A DNA stretch of 36,197 nt. It comes from Anaerolineae bacterium. Its GTDB lineage: Bacteria; Chloroflexota; Anaerolineae; B4-G1; SLSP01. Of the stretch, positions 8,455 to 18,212 are shown piece by piece (the first letter of the stretch is position 1; every line of letters starts with the position of its first letter). The position numbers and the translations under genes were made by a program. The notes under the pieces are model-generated. The model worked only from the letters and a program-made list of their open reading frames with translations. It did no database searches and was not told where the DNA came from. Location of the stretch: positions 1-36,197 of the forward strand of contig PWVB01000503.1 of assembly GCA_003562365.1 (NCBI GenBank). The letters are read 5' to 3'.

Positions 8455-8502
8455 ACTTCCTCCAGCCGGACGCGACCCAACCAGGCGCACCGCTATCTTA
8501 GT

Positions 8503-8871
8503 CTAGAATTTCAGCCCAACCTCACGCGCCGCCTCAGCCAGGGCTTTTACCCGACCATGATACTTATAGCCGCCGCGATCGAAAACGACTTGTTCAATGC
8601 CTTTTTTCAATGCCCGCTCAGCGACAAGCTTGCCAACAACACTCGCCTGATCGACTTTCTTGAGCCCCGCGACCCGATCGCGAACTTCGGGATCAACGGA
8701 GGAGGCTGAGGCCAGCGTTGTACCGGCACGGTCATCAATCACCTGCGCATAAATGTGCTTCAGACTACGAAAGACATTTAGACGTGGACGTTCTGGCGTC
8801 CCTTCCACCCGTCTACGGATATGCTTATGACGCCGAGCTCGGGCTTTCTCACGATTCACTTCTGGTTTCAT
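8503..8871 (-). CDS. rplR: 50S ribosomal protein L18 (uL18)
   Basis: 122 residues: [35 protein letters not shown] (residues about 9-43), the centre LASASSVD, and a C-terminus [28 protein letters not shown] typical of L18. It binds 5S rRNA with L5 and L25. It lies between rplF and rpsE as usual. Confidence 0.97.
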   Translation of the reverse strand: MKPEVNREKARARRHKHIRRRVEGTPERPRLNVFRSLKHIYAQVIDDRAGTTLASASSVDPEVRDRVAGLKKVDQASVVGKLVAERALKKGIEQVVFDRGGYKYHGRVKALAEAAREVGLKF

Positions 8872-8957
8872 AGGCTTTCCACCCTCAGTACCACGCTCCT
8901 AAATCCTCTGACTATCCGCACGGCCTCAAGACAGATAAACGCGCCAGCCTGTCAACA

Positions 8958-9503
8958 CTAGATGGCCTGGCCGGTCTTCCCAGCCTTGCGGCGTACGACC
9001 TCACCTTGATAACGGATACCTTTGCCCAGGTAAGGTTCCACAGGACGCCACGCCCGAATCTCGGCGGCGATGCGTCCCACCAACTCCTTATCATAGCCCC
9101 TCACGGTCACTGTGCTGGCGCGGGGATTGGCCTCGAACTCGATTCCGTGCGGTGGTTCCACCACCACCGGATGGGAAAACCCAAGGCTCATCACTAGATT
9201 CTGACCCTGAAGCTCTGCCCGGTATCCCGTGCCCTGAATCTCCAGTGTCTTGCTATATCCTTCAGTGACCCCAATGACCATATTGTTGATAAGTGCACGT
9301 GTTAGCCCGTGAAGCGCCTTAAAGAAACGCTCGTCGTTTGGGCGATCGACCGTGACGCTCCCATCATCGAGGATGATCGTCATCTCAGAATGAAACTCCC
9401 GGGTCAACTCTCCCTTAGGGCCTTTGACCGTGACCACGCTGCCGTCGATCATGACGTCGACCCCCGCAGGCACAGGCACCGGCATTTCACCTATTCGAGA
9501 CAC
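8958..9503 (-). CDS. rplF: 50S ribosomal protein L6 (uL6)
   Basis: 181 residues with the two repeated L6 domains: MSRIGEMPVPVPAGVDV then LTRALINNMVIGVTEGYSK, and a second domain ending VEPYLGKGIRYQGEVVRRKAGKTGQ, the family signature near the sarcin-ricin loop. Standard spc position between rpsH and rplR. Confidence 0.97.
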   Translation of the reverse strand: MSRIGEMPVPVPAGVDVMIDGSVVTVKGPKGELTREFHSEMTIILDDGSVTVDRPNDERFFKALHGLTRALINNMVIGVTEGYSKTLEIQGTGYRAELQGQNLVMSLGFSHPVVVEPPHGIEFEANPRASTVTVRGYDKELVGRIAAEIRAWRPVEPYLGKGIRYQGEVVRRKAGKTGQAI

Positions 9504-9590
9504 AGTTTACCTCCCTATCACAACGCCGCAGCAAGTGATGCGCAGCAGGTCTGTCGCCAGAAACAGTATTGATCCGCCGTTGAGCACAGC

Positions 9591-9998
9591 TCACCAAACG
9601 TAACACAGCACCTCACCACCCACATTCAGGCGCCGCGCCTGCTGGCCCGTAATCACCCCCTTTGGGGTAGAGAGCACAGCAATGCCCATACCACTGCGAA
9701 CCCAGGGAATATCCTGCACAGACGTGTAGATGCGGCGCCCTGGCTTGCTGACGCGTTTCAAATCCGTTATTACTGCACGCTGGTGCTTTAGATCTCCAAC
9801 GTACTTCAGATCCATCACCAGGACCTTGAACTTCCCACTGTCAACCACGCGATAGTCATCTATATAGCCTTCATCCTTAAGAATCTTGGCAATAGACACC
9901 TTCATCCTGGATGAGGGCATTGAGACCGTCGCATGCTTTGCCATCAAAGCATTCCGCACCCGTGCCAGCATATCGGCAATTGTATCTGATGTTGTCAT
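9591..9998 (-). CDS. rpsH: 30S ribosomal protein S8 (uS8)
   Basis: 135 residues beginning [25 protein letters not shown] with [14 protein letters not shown], and the conserved C-terminal [34 protein letters not shown]8 binds the central domain of 16S rRNA and in E. coli represses the spc operon. It starts 12 bases after the type Z S14 gene. Confidence 0.97.
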   Translation of the reverse strand: MTTSDTIADMLARVRNALMAKHATVSMPSSRMKVSIAKILKDEGYIDDYRVVDSGKFKVLVMDLKYVGDLKHQRAVITDLKRVSKPGRRIYTSVQDIPWVRSGMGIAVLSTPKGVITGQQARRLNVGGEVLCYVW

Positions 9999-10010
9999 CC
10001 TAGCACCTCA

Positions 10011-10193
10011 TTACCAGCTGGACTTGACCAAGCCAGGGATCTTACCCTCCAAGGCCAGTTCACGGACACAGATTCGGCACATACCAAAACGGCGGTAGTA
10101 TCCTCGCGGTCGACCACAGCGAGAGCAACGATTGCGAACTCGCACTTCGTATTTACGCCGGGTTTCGCGAATTGGCATACATGTTTTCGCCAT
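10011..10193 (-). CDS. rpsZ: 30S ribosomal protein S14, type Z (uS14)
   Basis: 60 residues, the short zinc-dependent form. The zinc ribbon is CSRC plus CRIC (about residues 23-26 and 39-42), and the end [11 protein letters not shown] is canonical. It acts in the head of the small subunit. It lies between rplE and rpsH in spc order. The N-terminal six residues (MAKTCM) are a little unusual; a start at the second Met is possible. Confidence 0.95.
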   Translation of the reverse strand: MAKTCMPIRETRRKYEVRVRNRCSRCGRPRGYYRRFGMCRICVRELALEGKIPGLVKSSW

Positions 10194-10217
10194 ACGTAAC
10201 TCCTTGTCTAGACTCCT

Positions 10218-10754
10218 TTAACGCTGAAACGGCATCCCCAGCATCTCAAGTAGGCGCCGGGCTTCCTCATCGGTCTCAGCCGTTGTATTAATCGAGATTT
10301 CCATACCCCGAATCTTATCAATTTGATCGTAGTCAATCTCCGGAAAGAGAAGTTGCTCACGCAACCCCAATGTATAGTTGCCCCGACCATCCAGCTTATC
10401 GGGCACTCCCCGGAAGTCGCGGGTTCGGGGCAATGCAACGCTGATCAAACGATCTAAGAACGCCCACATCCGCGCGCCCCGCAGTGTCACCTTGGTGCCA
10501 ATCGCCCGTCCCTCGCGCAGTTTGAAGTTCGCAATGGACTTGCGGGCCCGCGTGACAACTGGCTGCTGACCCGTCAAGATCCGCAGGTCGTTGGTCGCAT
10601 ATTCCAGAGCCTTTGGATTGTCCAAAGCCTCGCCCACACCGATATTCAGCACCACCTTCCGTATCCGGGGTATCTGCATTACGTTCTCGTAGCCGAACTC
10701 CTTAAAGAGTGCCGGCGCAACTTCGTCACGGTACGATTTTTCTAGCCGTTGCAT
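10218..10754 (-). CDS. rplE: 50S ribosomal protein L5 (uL5)
   Basis: 178 residues from ATG 10754; an ATG three codons earlier is one base from AGGAG and is less likely. Blocks are [49 protein letters not shown] and [20 protein letters not shown]5 contacts 5S rRNA and the P-site tRNA. The AGGAG overlaps the rplX stop codon, so the two genes are likely coupled. Confidence 0.96.
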   Translation of the reverse strand: MQRLEKSYRDEVAPALFKEFGYENVMQIPRIRKVVLNIGVGEALDNPKALEYATNDLRILTGQQPVVTRARKSIANFKLREGRAIGTKVTLRGARMWAFLDRLISVALPRTRDFRGVPDKLDGRGNYTLGLREQLLFPEIDYDQIDKIRGMEISINTTAETDEEARRLLEMLGMPFQR

Positions 10755-10766
10755 TGTCCCCATCTC

Positions 10767-11087
10767 CTAATCCACCGCCTCACCACATTTGCGGCAGAGA
10801 CGCACCTTGCGACCATCCACCTCTCCATAGCCCACCCGCGTACGTTCGTCACAGACAGGGCAAACCAACATTACATTCGAGAGATGCATGGGGGCCTCAA
10901 ACCGTACACGCCCTCCCTGGGTCTGGGAGCGGCCAGCCTGCTGTGCGCTCTGGTGCTTGATCATGATATTCAGACCAGAGATCACAACCCGACCGTCCTT
11001 CGGCAACACGCGCATCACTTCACCACGTGCTCCGAGTTCGTCCCCGGCGATTACCTCGATGGTGTCACCTTTTTTTATCCGATTCAT
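10767..11087 (-). CDS. rplX: 50S ribosomal protein L24 (uL24)
   Basis: 106 residues from ATG 11087, with AAAGGAAAAAAA in front; a longer frame upstream overlaps rplN and is not used. It begins [24 protein letters not shown] (KOW motif) and ends with two Cys pairs, CPVC and CRKC, which would form a zinc ribbon absent from E. coli L24 but present in several other phyla. It initiates 50S assembly. Confidence 0.95.
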   Translation of the reverse strand: MNRIKKGDTIEVIAGDELGARGEVMRVLPKDGRVVISGLNIMIKHQSAQQAGRSQTQGGRVRFEAPMHLSNVMLVCPVCDERTRVGYGEVDGRKVRLCRKCGEAVD

Positions 11088-11109
11088 TTTTTTTCCTTTA
11101 CTACCGACG

Positions 11110-11481
11110 CTACAACACCTCGGGCGCCAGCGACACAATCTTCATAAAGCCTTTTTCACGCAGCTCACGGGCAACAGGCCCGAATATACGCGTCCCTCGC
11201 GGGTTCAATCCGGCACTATCCAAGATGACCGCAGCGTTATCGTCGAAGCGGATGTATGAGCCGTCCGGACGACGATACTCTTTAGCGACACGGACGATTA
11301 CAGCCCGAACCACTTCTCCTTTTTTTACTGAGGAGGTCGGCGCCGCCCCCTTGACCGTGGCAACAATCGAGTCTCCGACAGAACCGTAACGGCGCCTCGA
11401 CCCACCGAGCACACGGATACACAACAACTCCTGAGCCCCGGTATTATCAGCAACTTTTAAGCGCGTTTCTCGTTGAATCAT
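11110..11481 (-). CDS. rplN: 50S ribosomal protein L14 (uL14)
   Basis: 123 residues, standard length. Landmarks: [49 protein letters not shown], and [29 protein letters not shown]. It lies at the subunit interface and binds 23S rRNA. Gene order rpsQ-rplN-rplX is standard. Confidence 0.97.
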   Translation of the reverse strand: MIQRETRLKVADNTGAQELLCIRVLGGSRRRYGSVGDSIVATVKGAAPTSSVKKGEVVRAVIVRVAKEYRRPDGSYIRFDDNAAVILDSAGLNPRGTRIFGPVARELREKGFMKIVSLAPEVL

Positions 11482-11505
11482 TGCACGACTCCCTATAAAG
11501 CCCGC

Positions 11506-11757
11506 CTAGACGGCGCGCTCCATGATTTCCTCCACAGCCCAGCGCTTACGTCGGCTGTAGGGACGGGTCTCCACGATCTGGACCGTGTCACCAACCTGAC
11601 AACCGTTAGTTTCATCGTGCGCCATATACTTCTTTGCGGAACGCACCACCTTCTCATACAACATATGGCGATAACGCCGCTCCACAGATACCACTACGGT
11701 CTTGTCCATTTTGTTGCTGATCACCGTACCGACCAGCCGTCGTCGTCGTTCTTTCAT
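11506..11757 (-). CDS. rpsQ: 30S ribosomal protein S17 (uS17)
   Basis: 83 residues from ATG 11757: [31 protein letters not shown], then [31 protein letters not shown], a clear S17. The ATG overlaps the rpmC stop by four bases (ATGA), and AAGGAG lies 7 bases in front, inside rpmC, so translation is coupled. The open frame extends upstream but that part overlaps rpmC in another frame. Confidence 0.96.
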   Translation of the reverse strand: MKERRRRLVGTVISNKMDKTVVVSVERRYRHMLYEKVVRSAKKYMAHDETNGCQVGDTVQIVETRPYSRRKRWAVEEIMERAV

Positions 11758-11972
11758 GCCGCCGCTCCTTCTTTCTCCTCCGCATCCAGCTCGCGTTCCC
11801 GCAGGACCGTCAGGATACGCGCAATGTCCTTGCGGACGGCGCGCAGTCGATTGTGATCCTGCAAGCTGCCAGCATACCACTGCTGGCGCAGGTTAAACAA
11901 TTCACGACGGGCCTCCTGCAGGCGAGTGCGCAACTCTTCAGACTGAATTTCTCGAATTTCACTTGCGCGCAT
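11754..11972 (-). CDS. rpmC: 50S ribosomal protein L29 (uL29)
   Basis: 72 residues from ATG 11972, which has AGGAG seven bases upstream; a GTG two codons earlier is too close to that site. It reads [31 protein letters not shown] and continues as a helical hairpin with a charged, acidic C-terminus. L29 lies by the exit tunnel. It overlaps rpsQ by four bases. Confidence 0.95.
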   Translation of the reverse strand: MRASEIREIQSEELRTRLQEARRELFNLRQQWYAGSLQDHNRLRAVRKDIARILTVLRERELDAEEKEGAAA

Positions 11973-11974
11973 AC

Positions 11975-12409
11975 TCACTCTCCTGCCTCATCACCACCAT
12001 ACTCGATACGGGTGATCACCTGGGTCTTGATCGGCAATTTGTGAGCAGCAAGCTGCAGTGCCTCGTAGGCGATCTCCTCCGGCACTCCGCCGATCTCAAA
12101 CATCACCCGTCCTGGGCGAACTACGGCCGCCCAATACTCAACCTCCCCCTTACCCTTACCCATCCGTGTCTCAGCGGGCTTGCTGGTGATGGGCTTGTCC
12201 GGGAAGATACGGACCCAGTACTTACCCCGGCGACGCATATGCCGCACGATGGCGCGCCGCGCCGCCTCGATCTGACGCGCAGAAATCCAGGAAGGCTCCA
12301 GCGCCTGCAGCCCATAGTCACCAAAGTCGACTCGGACGCCGCGACTCTCCTTGCCCTTCATCCGCCCGCGATGCTGTTTACGGTATTTGACGCGCTTCGG
12401 CATCAACAT
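11975..12409 (-). CDS. rplP: 50S ribosomal protein L16 (uL16)
   Basis: 144 residues, [19 protein letters not shown] at the start, then [44 protein letters not shown] (split over residues 30-75) and [30 protein letters not shown] lies eight bases before the first ATG. It supports the peptidyl transferase region and tRNA accommodation. It ends two bases before rpmC. Confidence 0.97.
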   Translation of the reverse strand: MLMPKRVKYRKQHRGRMKGKESRGVRVDFGDYGLQALEPSWISARQIEAARRAIVRHMRRRGKYWVRIFPDKPITSKPAETRMGKGKGEVEYWAAVVRPGRVMFEIGGVPEEIAYEALQLAAHKLPIKTQVITRIEYGGDEAGE

Positions 12410-12462
12410 AACTCGATCTCCTTACCCCAACCTGGCCTCAACCAGCGCTTAGCCCCTGAGGC

Positions 12463-13155
12463 CTAGCCTGGCGAGGTCGCCTCTTCTGCGACCGTCGATC
12501 GCTCAGGCAGAATCTCACCTCTGTAAATCCATACCTTGACGCCAATCCGGCCGTAGCTGGTGTAGGCATGTTCTTGAGCATAATCGATATCTGCCCGTAA
12601 AGTCTGTAATGGCACGCGACCCTCACGCATCCAGGTTCGCCGAGCCATTTCAGATCCCGACAGTCGACCACTGCACATCACCTTGATGCCCTCCGCGCCA
12701 GCGCGCATAGCCTGACGCAGGGCGCGCTTCATCGCCCGGCTGTGGTAGATGCGCTTCTCTAACTGAGCAACGATGTTCTCAGCAACCAGCTTGGCATCGA
12801 GATCCGGTTGCTCAACCTCCTGGACGTCGATGTGGACCCGCTTACCTCCAGTGAGCTCCTCCACATCCCGACGCAGCCCTTTGACATTTTCCCCCTTACG
12901 TCCAATCACCACACCTGGACGGGAGGTCCAGACGGTGATGTTCACCTGATTGGGAGGAAAGCGCTCAATTTCTACTCGAGATATGCCGCTCTGTCCGTCA
13001 CGAGACCGTTCAGACATCTGCGCATAGATCAGGCTGCGGATCTCCTGATCCTCATGAAGCAGGTCAGCGTACTCACGCCCCTCAGCAAACCATCGGGATT
13101 TCCAATCCCGAATCACCTTCAGACGAAAACCATAGGGATGAACTTTGCGCCCCAA
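12463..13155 (-). CDS. rpsC: 30S ribosomal protein S3 (uS3), TTG start
   Basis: 230 residues if translation begins at TTG 13155. This start gives the family opening (Met)GRKVHPYGFRLKVIRDWKSRW and has a perfect AAGGAGG six bases upstream; the upstream ATG in the same frame would overlap rplV and add 13 residues foreign to S3. A KH domain follows (VVIGRKGENVKGLR) and the C-terminal domain contains SGRLSGSEMARRTWMREGRVPLQTLRADIDY. S3 is at the mRNA entrance and has helicase activity. Confidence 0.96.
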   Translation of the reverse strand: MGRKVHPYGFRLKVIRDWKSRWFAEGREYADLLHEDQEIRSLIYAQMSERSRDGQSGISRVEIERFPPNQVNITVWTSRPGVVIGRKGENVKGLRRDVEELTGGKRVHIDVQEVEQPDLDAKLVAENIVAQLEKRIYHSRAMKRALRQAMRAGAEGIKVMCSGRLSGSEMARRTWMREGRVPLQTLRADIDYAQEHAYTSYGRIGVKVWIYRGEILPERSTVAEEATSPG

Positions 13156-13171
13156 GATAAGCCTCCTTAGC

Positions 13172-13531
13172 CTACGAGTCCAGTCGTTCTTCAAGAACCA
13201 CCGTGATGTGCGAAGAACGCTTGCGGATCGGGCGATATCGACCCCGACTCCCCCAACGCGCTCTCCAGCCCTTGCCGGGCATCACACCCGGGCCTTCATC
13301 AGCGACGATCTTGGCAATGTACAGACTGTTGACATCCAACCCCAGCTCATCAGCATTGGCCACGGCGGAGCGAATCAGCTTGCGGACCGGAACTGCGGCA
13401 GCGTGGGGCATCATACTCAACGCATCCATCGCGTCGTGCGCAGCCATTCCCCTCAAAGCATCAATCACACGTCGCACCTTTAGTGCCGACATCGGTATGT
13501 GTTTCGCTTTAGCTTGAGCCGTCTCGAGCAT
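13172..13531 (-). CDS. rplV: 50S ribosomal protein L22 (uL22)
   Basis: 119 residues: AKAKHIPMSALKVRRVIDALRG, SAVANADELGLD, and the C-terminal hairpin RARWGSRGRYRPIRKRSSHITVVLEE, which lines the exit tunnel. It starts four bases after rpsS stops and ends 16 bases before the rpsC TTG. Confidence 0.97.
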   Translation of the reverse strand: MLETAQAKAKHIPMSALKVRRVIDALRGMAAHDAMDALSMMPHAAAVPVRKLIRSAVANADELGLDVNSLYIAKIVADEGPGVMPGKGWRARWGSRGRYRPIRKRSSHITVVLEERLDS

Positions 13532-13535
13532 ATGC

Positions 13536-13823
13536 TCACCTCACCATTACCCGGACCTTCTTCTCCCTGGCCACGTGGCCACGGAAGGTCCGCGTCGGTG
13601 CAAACTCACCCAGTCGATGGCCAACCATATTCTCGGTGATATAGATCGGCACGTGACGGCGGCCATCATGGACCGCCAAGGTGTGCCCAACCATCTGCGG
13701 AAAGATGACCGAGGCCCTCGACCAAGTACGAATCACCCGCTTGCTACCGGTCCGATTCATCTCCTCGACCTTCTGCAATAGCTTCGAATCTACGTACGGC
13801 CCTTTTTTCAAGGAACGTGACAT
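13536..13823 (-). CDS. rpsS: 30S ribosomal protein S19 (uS19)
   Basis: 95 residues: [66 protein letters not shown] across residues 34-77, ending [16 protein letters not shown]. It forms a complex with S13 in the subunit head. Standard order rplB-rpsS-rplV. Confidence 0.98.
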   Translation of the reverse strand: MSRSLKKGPYVDSKLLQKVEEMNRTGSKRVIRTWSRASVIFPQMVGHTLAVHDGRRHVPIYITENMVGHRLGEFAPTRTFRGHVAREKKVRVMVR

Positions 13824-13840
13824 GTCAAATTCCTCCCTTA

Positions 13841-14692
13841 CTAACGGCGGCGGCGGCGGCCACCTTGGCGGCGACGCCGAACAATGTACTTGTCTGTATC
13901 TTTATTGTGACGGGTCTTCCTACCAAGCGTCCGCCAGCCCCACGGCGACTTCGGACCAGGCATACCGATGGGCGATCGACCCTCTCCACCACCGTGTGGA
14001 TGATCGCGTGGCGACATCGCCGATCCGCGCACAGCTGGGCGCCAACCCAACCAGCGCTTGCGCCCAGCCTTGCCGAGCTTCACATTCGCGTGATCCACAT
14101 TGCCGACTTGACCTATGGTGGCCATACAAGCCTTACGAACCAGACGAATCTCACCGCTAGGCAAACGAAGCGTCACGTACTTACCCTCACGGGCCATGAG
14201 TTGGGCTGCAGCACCAGCGGCACGCACCATCTGACCCCCGCGTCCAGGATTGAGCTCCACGTTATGCACCAACGTGCCCAGAGGAATGCGCTCCAACGGC
14301 AACGCATTGCCAACCCGAATCTCGGCTTCCTCACCGGAGCTAATAACTTGATCCCCAACCCTGAGACCCAAGGGCGCTAGAATGTAGCGCTTCTCACCAT
14401 CAGCATAGACCAACAAAGCGATACGCGCCGAGCGGTTAGGATCGTACTCAATCGAATCAACCCGTGCCGGAATGTCCAGCTTGTCACGCTTGAAGTCGAT
14501 CAGTCTATACCTCCGGGCGTGTCCACCGCCTCGATGGCGCACAGTGATGCGACCATAGGTATTGCGACCGGACTGCTTAGTCAGCGGACGAACCAGACTC
14601 TTTTCTGGCTTGGTGCGCGTAATCTCCTCATAGGTCTGTCCCGTCATCCCACGACGACCGGGCGATGTTGGCTTAAACTTCTTAATTGCCAT
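13841..14692 (-). CDS. rplB: 50S ribosomal protein L2 (uL2)
   Basis: 283 residues from ATG 14692 (GGAGGCG upstream); the open frame runs 21 codons further but there overlaps rplW. It begins [18 protein letters not shown] and contains the C-terminal block [20 protein letters not shown] with the functionally critical His. L2 is needed for subunit joining and peptidyl transfer. The tail is strongly basic. Confidence 0.97.
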   Translation of the reverse strand: MAIKKFKPTSPGRRGMTGQTYEEITRTKPEKSLVRPLTKQSGRNTYGRITVRHRGGGHARRYRLIDFKRDKLDIPARVDSIEYDPNRSARIALLVYADGEKRYILAPLGLRVGDQVISSGEEAEIRVGNALPLERIPLGTLVHNVELNPGRGGQMVRAAGAAAQLMAREGKYVTLRLPSGEIRLVRKACMATIGQVGNVDHANVKLGKAGRKRWLGWRPAVRGSAMSPRDHPHGGGEGRSPIGMPGPKSPWGWRTLGRKTRHNKDTDKYIVRRRRQGGRRRRR

Positions 14693-14694
14693 TG

Positions 14695-14982
14695 TTACGC
14701 CTCCAACTCCTCTATACGTTGCCCGGGAACCAAGGAGACAATCGCTTTCTTCCACGGTCCTCGGCGCATCACACCACGCCGCCCACGCTGCTTGTTGATC
14801 TTGCCGGGCATCACCATCGTCCGCACGCGTTGGACATCGACACCGTAAATATCCTCAACAGCACGTGCGATCTCCAGTTTGTTCGCATGAAGATGTACAA
14901 CAAAGACATATTTATCTTGCTCACGCAGGATATAGGCTTTCTCGGTTTCCAGCGGTCGTATAATAATATCATAGACACTCAT
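14695..14982 (-). CDS. rplW: 50S ribosomal protein L23 (uL23)
   Basis: 95 residues: [46 protein letters not shown] over residues 25-58, then a basic loop with [22 protein letters not shown]23 is the docking site for trigger factor and SRP at the tunnel exit. It ends two bases before the rplB start. Confidence 0.97.
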   Translation of the reverse strand: MSVYDIIIRPLETEKAYILREQDKYVFVVHLHANKLEIARAVEDIYGVDVQRVRTMVMPGKINKQRGRRGVMRRGPWKKAIVSLVPGQRIEELEA

Positions 14983-14987
14983 CGATC

Positions 14988-15644
14988 TTACTCCTCAACT
15001 CCAACTGCACGACGAGCTGGCACCCCGAGCACCGAATCGATTACCGCCAGGGAGGCCATCGGAATGATCAAGACATCGGCAGTCAGAAGATCACGGATGT
15101 TGAGATAATGAGCGCGCAGGGTCCGCGCCGTAGGCAGGTTACGCACCGACAGCTCAACTGGCGTATTGCGATCCGGCAACAGTATCAATGTCTTACCCTG
15201 ACCTGCTGAGAGCAGGTTCAACGTCTTGACTATCTCCTTGGTCTTCGGAGCATCCATCTTCAACTCATCCACGACCACAACCTGCTGCTCGGCGGCTTTC
15301 ACGGAAAGCGCCGCCCGCAACGCCGCGCGCCGCATCTGCTTGGGCATCTTTTTCGCGTAGCTTCGGGGCTTTGGCCCGTGAGCAATGCCGCCGCCGACAA
15401 AGATGGGGGCGTTCCGACTGCCATGACGCGCGCGTCCGGTCCCCTTTTGACGATACCACTTTGACTTCGACCGATTGTTTTCACTGCGAGTCTTCGTACT
15501 GTGCGTTCCCAAGCGCGCATTGGCTAGCTGGCGTACCAGCGCCTGATGCATCAAAGGTACGTTCACCGGGGCCTCAAAGATCTCCGGGCGCAACTCCACC
15601 TCTCCGACCTTCTCCCCTTGCATATTGACAACGGGAATCTGCAT
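14988..15644 (-). CDS. rplD: 50S ribosomal protein L4 (uL4)
   Basis: 218 residues from ATG 15644, which has GGAGGCTAGG in front and follows the rplC TAG by one base. Blocks: VPLMHQALVRQLANARLGTHSTKTRSE, the tunnel loop KQKGTGRARHGSRNAPIFVGGGIAHGPKPRSY (split over residues 61-95; here written YRQKGTGRARHGS), and the C-terminal LNLLSAGQGKTLIL. In E. coli L4 represses the S10 operon; see the structured gap before rplC. Confidence 0.96.
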   Translation of the reverse strand: MQIPVVNMQGEKVGEVELRPEIFEAPVNVPLMHQALVRQLANARLGTHSTKTRSENNRSKSKWYRQKGTGRARHGSRNAPIFVGGGIAHGPKPRSYAKKMPKQMRRAALRAALSVKAAEQQVVVVDELKMDAPKTKEIVKTLNLLSAGQGKTLILLPDRNTPVELSVRNLPTARTLRAHYLNIRDLLTADVLIIPMASLAVIDSVLGVPARRAVGVEE

Positions 15645-15645
15645 C

Positions 15646-16293
15646 CTAGCCTCCTCTGGCAACCTTCTGTTTGCGGGCGCCCTTCACCAGAACCAAGCCC
15701 CCTTTCGGCCCAGGTACAGAGCCACGCACGGCCAAGAGATTACGCTCAGGATCGACCAGCACGACTTCCAGATTCTGAATCGTTGTGCGCCTATTGCCCA
15801 TATGACCGGGCATCTTCTTACCCTTAAAAACCTTACCCGGCGTCGCACACGCACCAATGGAACCCGGAGCTCGCTCCCGATCCGACTGACCGTGTGTGCG
15901 AGGGCCGCCAGCGAAACCCCAGCGTTTTACGACGCCGGCAAACCCGCGGCCTTTTGATCTTCCCTCAACATCAACGCGCTCACCCGGCTCAAAGACATCC
16001 ACCAGGACCTTGTCGCCTAGACTATATTCGTCGTCTGCCGCAGCTCGCAGTTCGCGGAGATGCCGCACGTGAGGTGCCCCGGCCCGCGCCAGATGACCGA
16101 GCTGACCCTTAGTCAAATGCTTGGACTTGGCTGCGCCAAAGCCCAGCTGCACCGCCCTATACCCATCCCGCTCCGGCGTACGAACCCCTGTCACGTAGCA
16201 TGGTCCAGCCTCAACGACGGTAACGGGCACAGCGGTTCCATCTTCTCGGAAGACCTGGGTCATGCCCACCTTGCGTCCTAAAATCCCTTTCAT
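15646..16293 (-). CDS. rplC: 50S ribosomal protein L3 (uL3)
   Basis: 215 residues beginning [19 protein letters not shown], with [17 protein letters not shown] and [17 protein letters not shown]3 starts 50S assembly and its extension reaches the peptidyl transferase centre. GAGGAGGACAGG precedes the ATG. Unusually for an S10 operon the gene is separated from rpsJ by 223 bases. Confidence 0.97.
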   Translation of the reverse strand: MKGILGRKVGMTQVFREDGTAVPVTVVEAGPCYVTGVRTPERDGYRAVQLGFGAAKSKHLTKGQLGHLARAGAPHVRHLRELRAAADDEYSLGDKVLVDVFEPGERVDVEGRSKGRGFAGVVKRWGFAGGPRTHGQSDRERAPGSIGACATPGKVFKGKKMPGHMGNRRTTIQNLEVVLVDPERNLLAVRGSVPGPKGGLVLVKGARKQKVARGG

Positions 16294-16516
16294 CCTGTCC
16301 TCCTCGGGACTGCCAGCGGCCGTAGTCAGTCACAATCCCCTGGTAGACTGGGATAGCCCCATCCCTACCTCAAGACCGGGCATCTGACCGCCCACTTGAC
16401 ACGCCACATCATCCCAGTTTCTTCCACACTATCCCCCTGACCATCGACCCAACGCACCTACGAGCCAACGGCCAGGGGGCAGTATGTGAGTTTCTATGTA
16501 AGTAAGACTAAACGAG
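16294..16516 (-). promoter_or_regulatory. Structured leader between rpsJ and rplC
   Basis: This is the longest gap inside the S10-spc-alpha run. In transcript direction it first has a hairpin CCCCCTGGCC (16479-16470)/GGTCAGGGGG (16442-16433) with a 27-base loop and a further CACA/TGTG pairing outside it. Nearer the gene there are overlapping pairs: GGGAT (16365-16361) can pair with ATCCC (16354-16350), which can instead pair with GGGAT (16339-16335); CAGTC (16350-16346) can pair with GACTG (16331-16327), which can instead pair with CAGTC (16312-16308). No open frame and no T-run terminator was seen. Autoregulation by L3 or L4 is a guess. Confidence 0.45.
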
Positions 16517-16825
16517 CTACAGTTTAATCTCGATATCGACACCTGCCGGCATATTGAGGCGCATAAGCGTATCAATCGTCTTCGAATCCGGATCTTGGAT
16601 ATCGATCAGGCGCTTATGGGTACGAATCTCGAAATGCTCGTGCGAATCCTTGTCGATAAACGGTGAGCGGCGAACGGTAAAGCGTTCAATCCTGGTCGGC
16701 AAGGGTACAGGACCCGCGACACGAGCACCAGTCCGCTCTGCAGCTTCAACGATGCGGCGAGCTGACTCATCCAGAATCCGATGATCGTATCCCTTCAACC
16801 GAATGCGAATGCGTTGTTTAGCCAT
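16517..16825 (-). CDS. rpsJ: 30S ribosomal protein S10 (uS10)
   Basis: 102 residues: [66 protein letters not shown] over residues 41-76, ending [12 protein letters not shown]10 also takes part in transcription antitermination as NusE. It follows tuf by 23 bases, so the str and S10 operons are continuous here. Confidence 0.98.
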   Translation of the reverse strand: MAKQRIRIRLKGYDHRILDESARRIVEAAERTGARVAGPVPLPTRIERFTVRRSPFIDKDSHEHFEIRTHKRLIDIQDPDSKTIDTLMRLNMPAGVDIEIKL

Positions 16826-16848
16826 AAACCACCTAACTGGTAGAAATT

Positions 16849-18072
16849 CTAGCTTTCGAGGAGCTTAGTGATCACGCCAGCGCCAACAGTCAAGCCACCC
16901 TCCCGGATCGCGAAACGGGAACCGGCCTCAAGGGCCACCGGGCTGATCAGTTCAACGGTCATTGTCGTATTGTCACCCGGCATAACCATCTCCACGCCCT
17001 CAGGCAACGTCACACTGCCGGTGATGTCCATCGTGTTAATGTAGAACTGCGGCTTGTAGCCGGTGAAAAACGGCTTGTGCCGTCCGCCCTCATCCTTACG
17101 AAGCACATAGACCTCAGCCTCGAATTTGCGCTCCGCCTGAATGCTACCAGGTGCCGCTACAACCACACCCCGCCCGACCTCATCCTTACCGACACCACGT
17201 AAGAGCAGTCCAGCATTATCTCCGGCGCGAACAACCTCAAGCACCTTGTGGAACATCTCCATTGAGGTCACCACCGTCTTGCGGGGCTTCTCATACATAT
17301 CGCCCACCAGTTCGACCTCGGTATTGGGCTTCAGCGTGCCGCGCTCGACACGTCCTGTCACCACCGTACCACGGCCCTTGATGGAAAAGACATCCTCAAT
17401 TGGCATTAAGAACGGGCGGTCCTCATCGCGCTCTGGAGTCGGAATGTACTCATCTACGACCCGCATCAGCTCCCAGATCGCCTCGTACGCAGGATCATCA
17501 GGATCCTCGGTCTCGCAGGACAAGGCTTCAAGCGCCGAGCCCTGAACGATAGGTGTCTCATCACCGGGAAATTGGTAGCTGCTCAGCAGCTCACGAATCT
17601 CCAGGTCGACAAGCTCTAGCAGTTCCGGATCATCCATTAAGTCGACCTTGTTCAAAAAGACCACGATCGCCGGAACCTCAACCTGACGCGCCAACAAAAT
17701 GTGCTCACGAGTCTGGGGCATCGGACCGTCCACAGCCGAGACAACCAGAATCGCACCATCCATCTGCGCCGCGCCCGTGATCATGTTTTTGATATAATCG
17801 CGATGACCCGGACAATCCACGTGCGCATAATGTCGATTCTCCGTCTCGTACTCAACGTGTGAGATCGCGACAGTCAGAATCTTGGTCGCGTCACGACGGA
17901 ACATCTTGGCGTCAGCCTTAGCAACTTCATCGTAACCCTTGAAACTCGCCCACCCCCTGGTGGCCAGCGTCCGCGTGATCGCCGCGGTCAGAGTCGTCTT
18001 ACCATGGTCGATATGACCGATGGTGCCGACATTTACATGTGGCTTCGTGCGCTCAAAAACCTCTTTAGCCAT
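16849..18072 (-). CDS. tuf: Elongation factor Tu with an unusual switch I
   Basis: 407 residues. GTPase motifs: GHIDHGKT (19-26), DCPGH (86-90), NKVD (141-144) and GSA (178-180); domains 2 and 3 follow, with [28 protein letters not shown]-Tu delivers aminoacyl-tRNA to the ribosome. The switch I segment, nearly always RGITI before HVEY, reads [13 protein letters not shown] (63-75): the Mg-binding Thr (67) is kept but Arg-Gly is replaced by Lys-Ile. DCPGHRDY replaces the common DCPGHADY. AAGGAG lies nine bases before ATG. The 140 bases up to fusA hold only a small CTGCA-CGAA-TGCAG hairpin (18180-18167). Confidence 0.95.
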   Translation of the reverse strand: MAKEVFERTKPHVNVGTIGHIDHGKTTLTAAITRTLATRGWASFKGYDEVAKADAKMFRRDATKILTVAISHVEYETENRHYAHVDCPGHRDYIKNMITGAAQMDGAILVVSAVDGPMPQTREHILLARQVEVPAIVVFLNKVDLMDDPELLELVDLEIRELLSSYQFPGDETPIVQGSALEALSCETEDPDDPAYEAIWELMRVVDEYIPTPERDEDRPFLMPIEDVFSIKGRGTVVTGRVERGTLKPNTEVELVGDMYEKPRKTVVTSMEMFHKVLEVVRAGDNAGLLLRGVGKDEVGRGVVVAAPGSIQAERKFEAEVYVLRKDEGGRHKPFFTGYKPQFYINTMDITGSVTLPEGVEMVMPGDNTTMTVELISPVALEAGSRFAIREGGLTVGAGVITKLLES

Positions 18073-18212
18073 TGCTCTGCTTCTCCTTATTCTGCTTTGA
18101 GAGTCTTGCTTCGGATTAGTTCAGTACCCTCTGAGACCGTAAGTTGTGTTCAGCTGCGCTGACACCTGCATTCGTGCAGCTTCGCCTACCGTAAAACTCA
18201 GGCGTTCAAGCT

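Noticed and set aside
7879-8490. Longer rpsE start at 8490
   Set aside because: The ATG at 8454 has a strong GGAGGAAGT and matches family length; the extra 12 residues are unlike S5.
16340-16351. 12-mer CTGGTAGACTGG shared with the inverted repeat at 350-366
   Set aside because: Matches of this length between two sites are expected by chance in a window this size.
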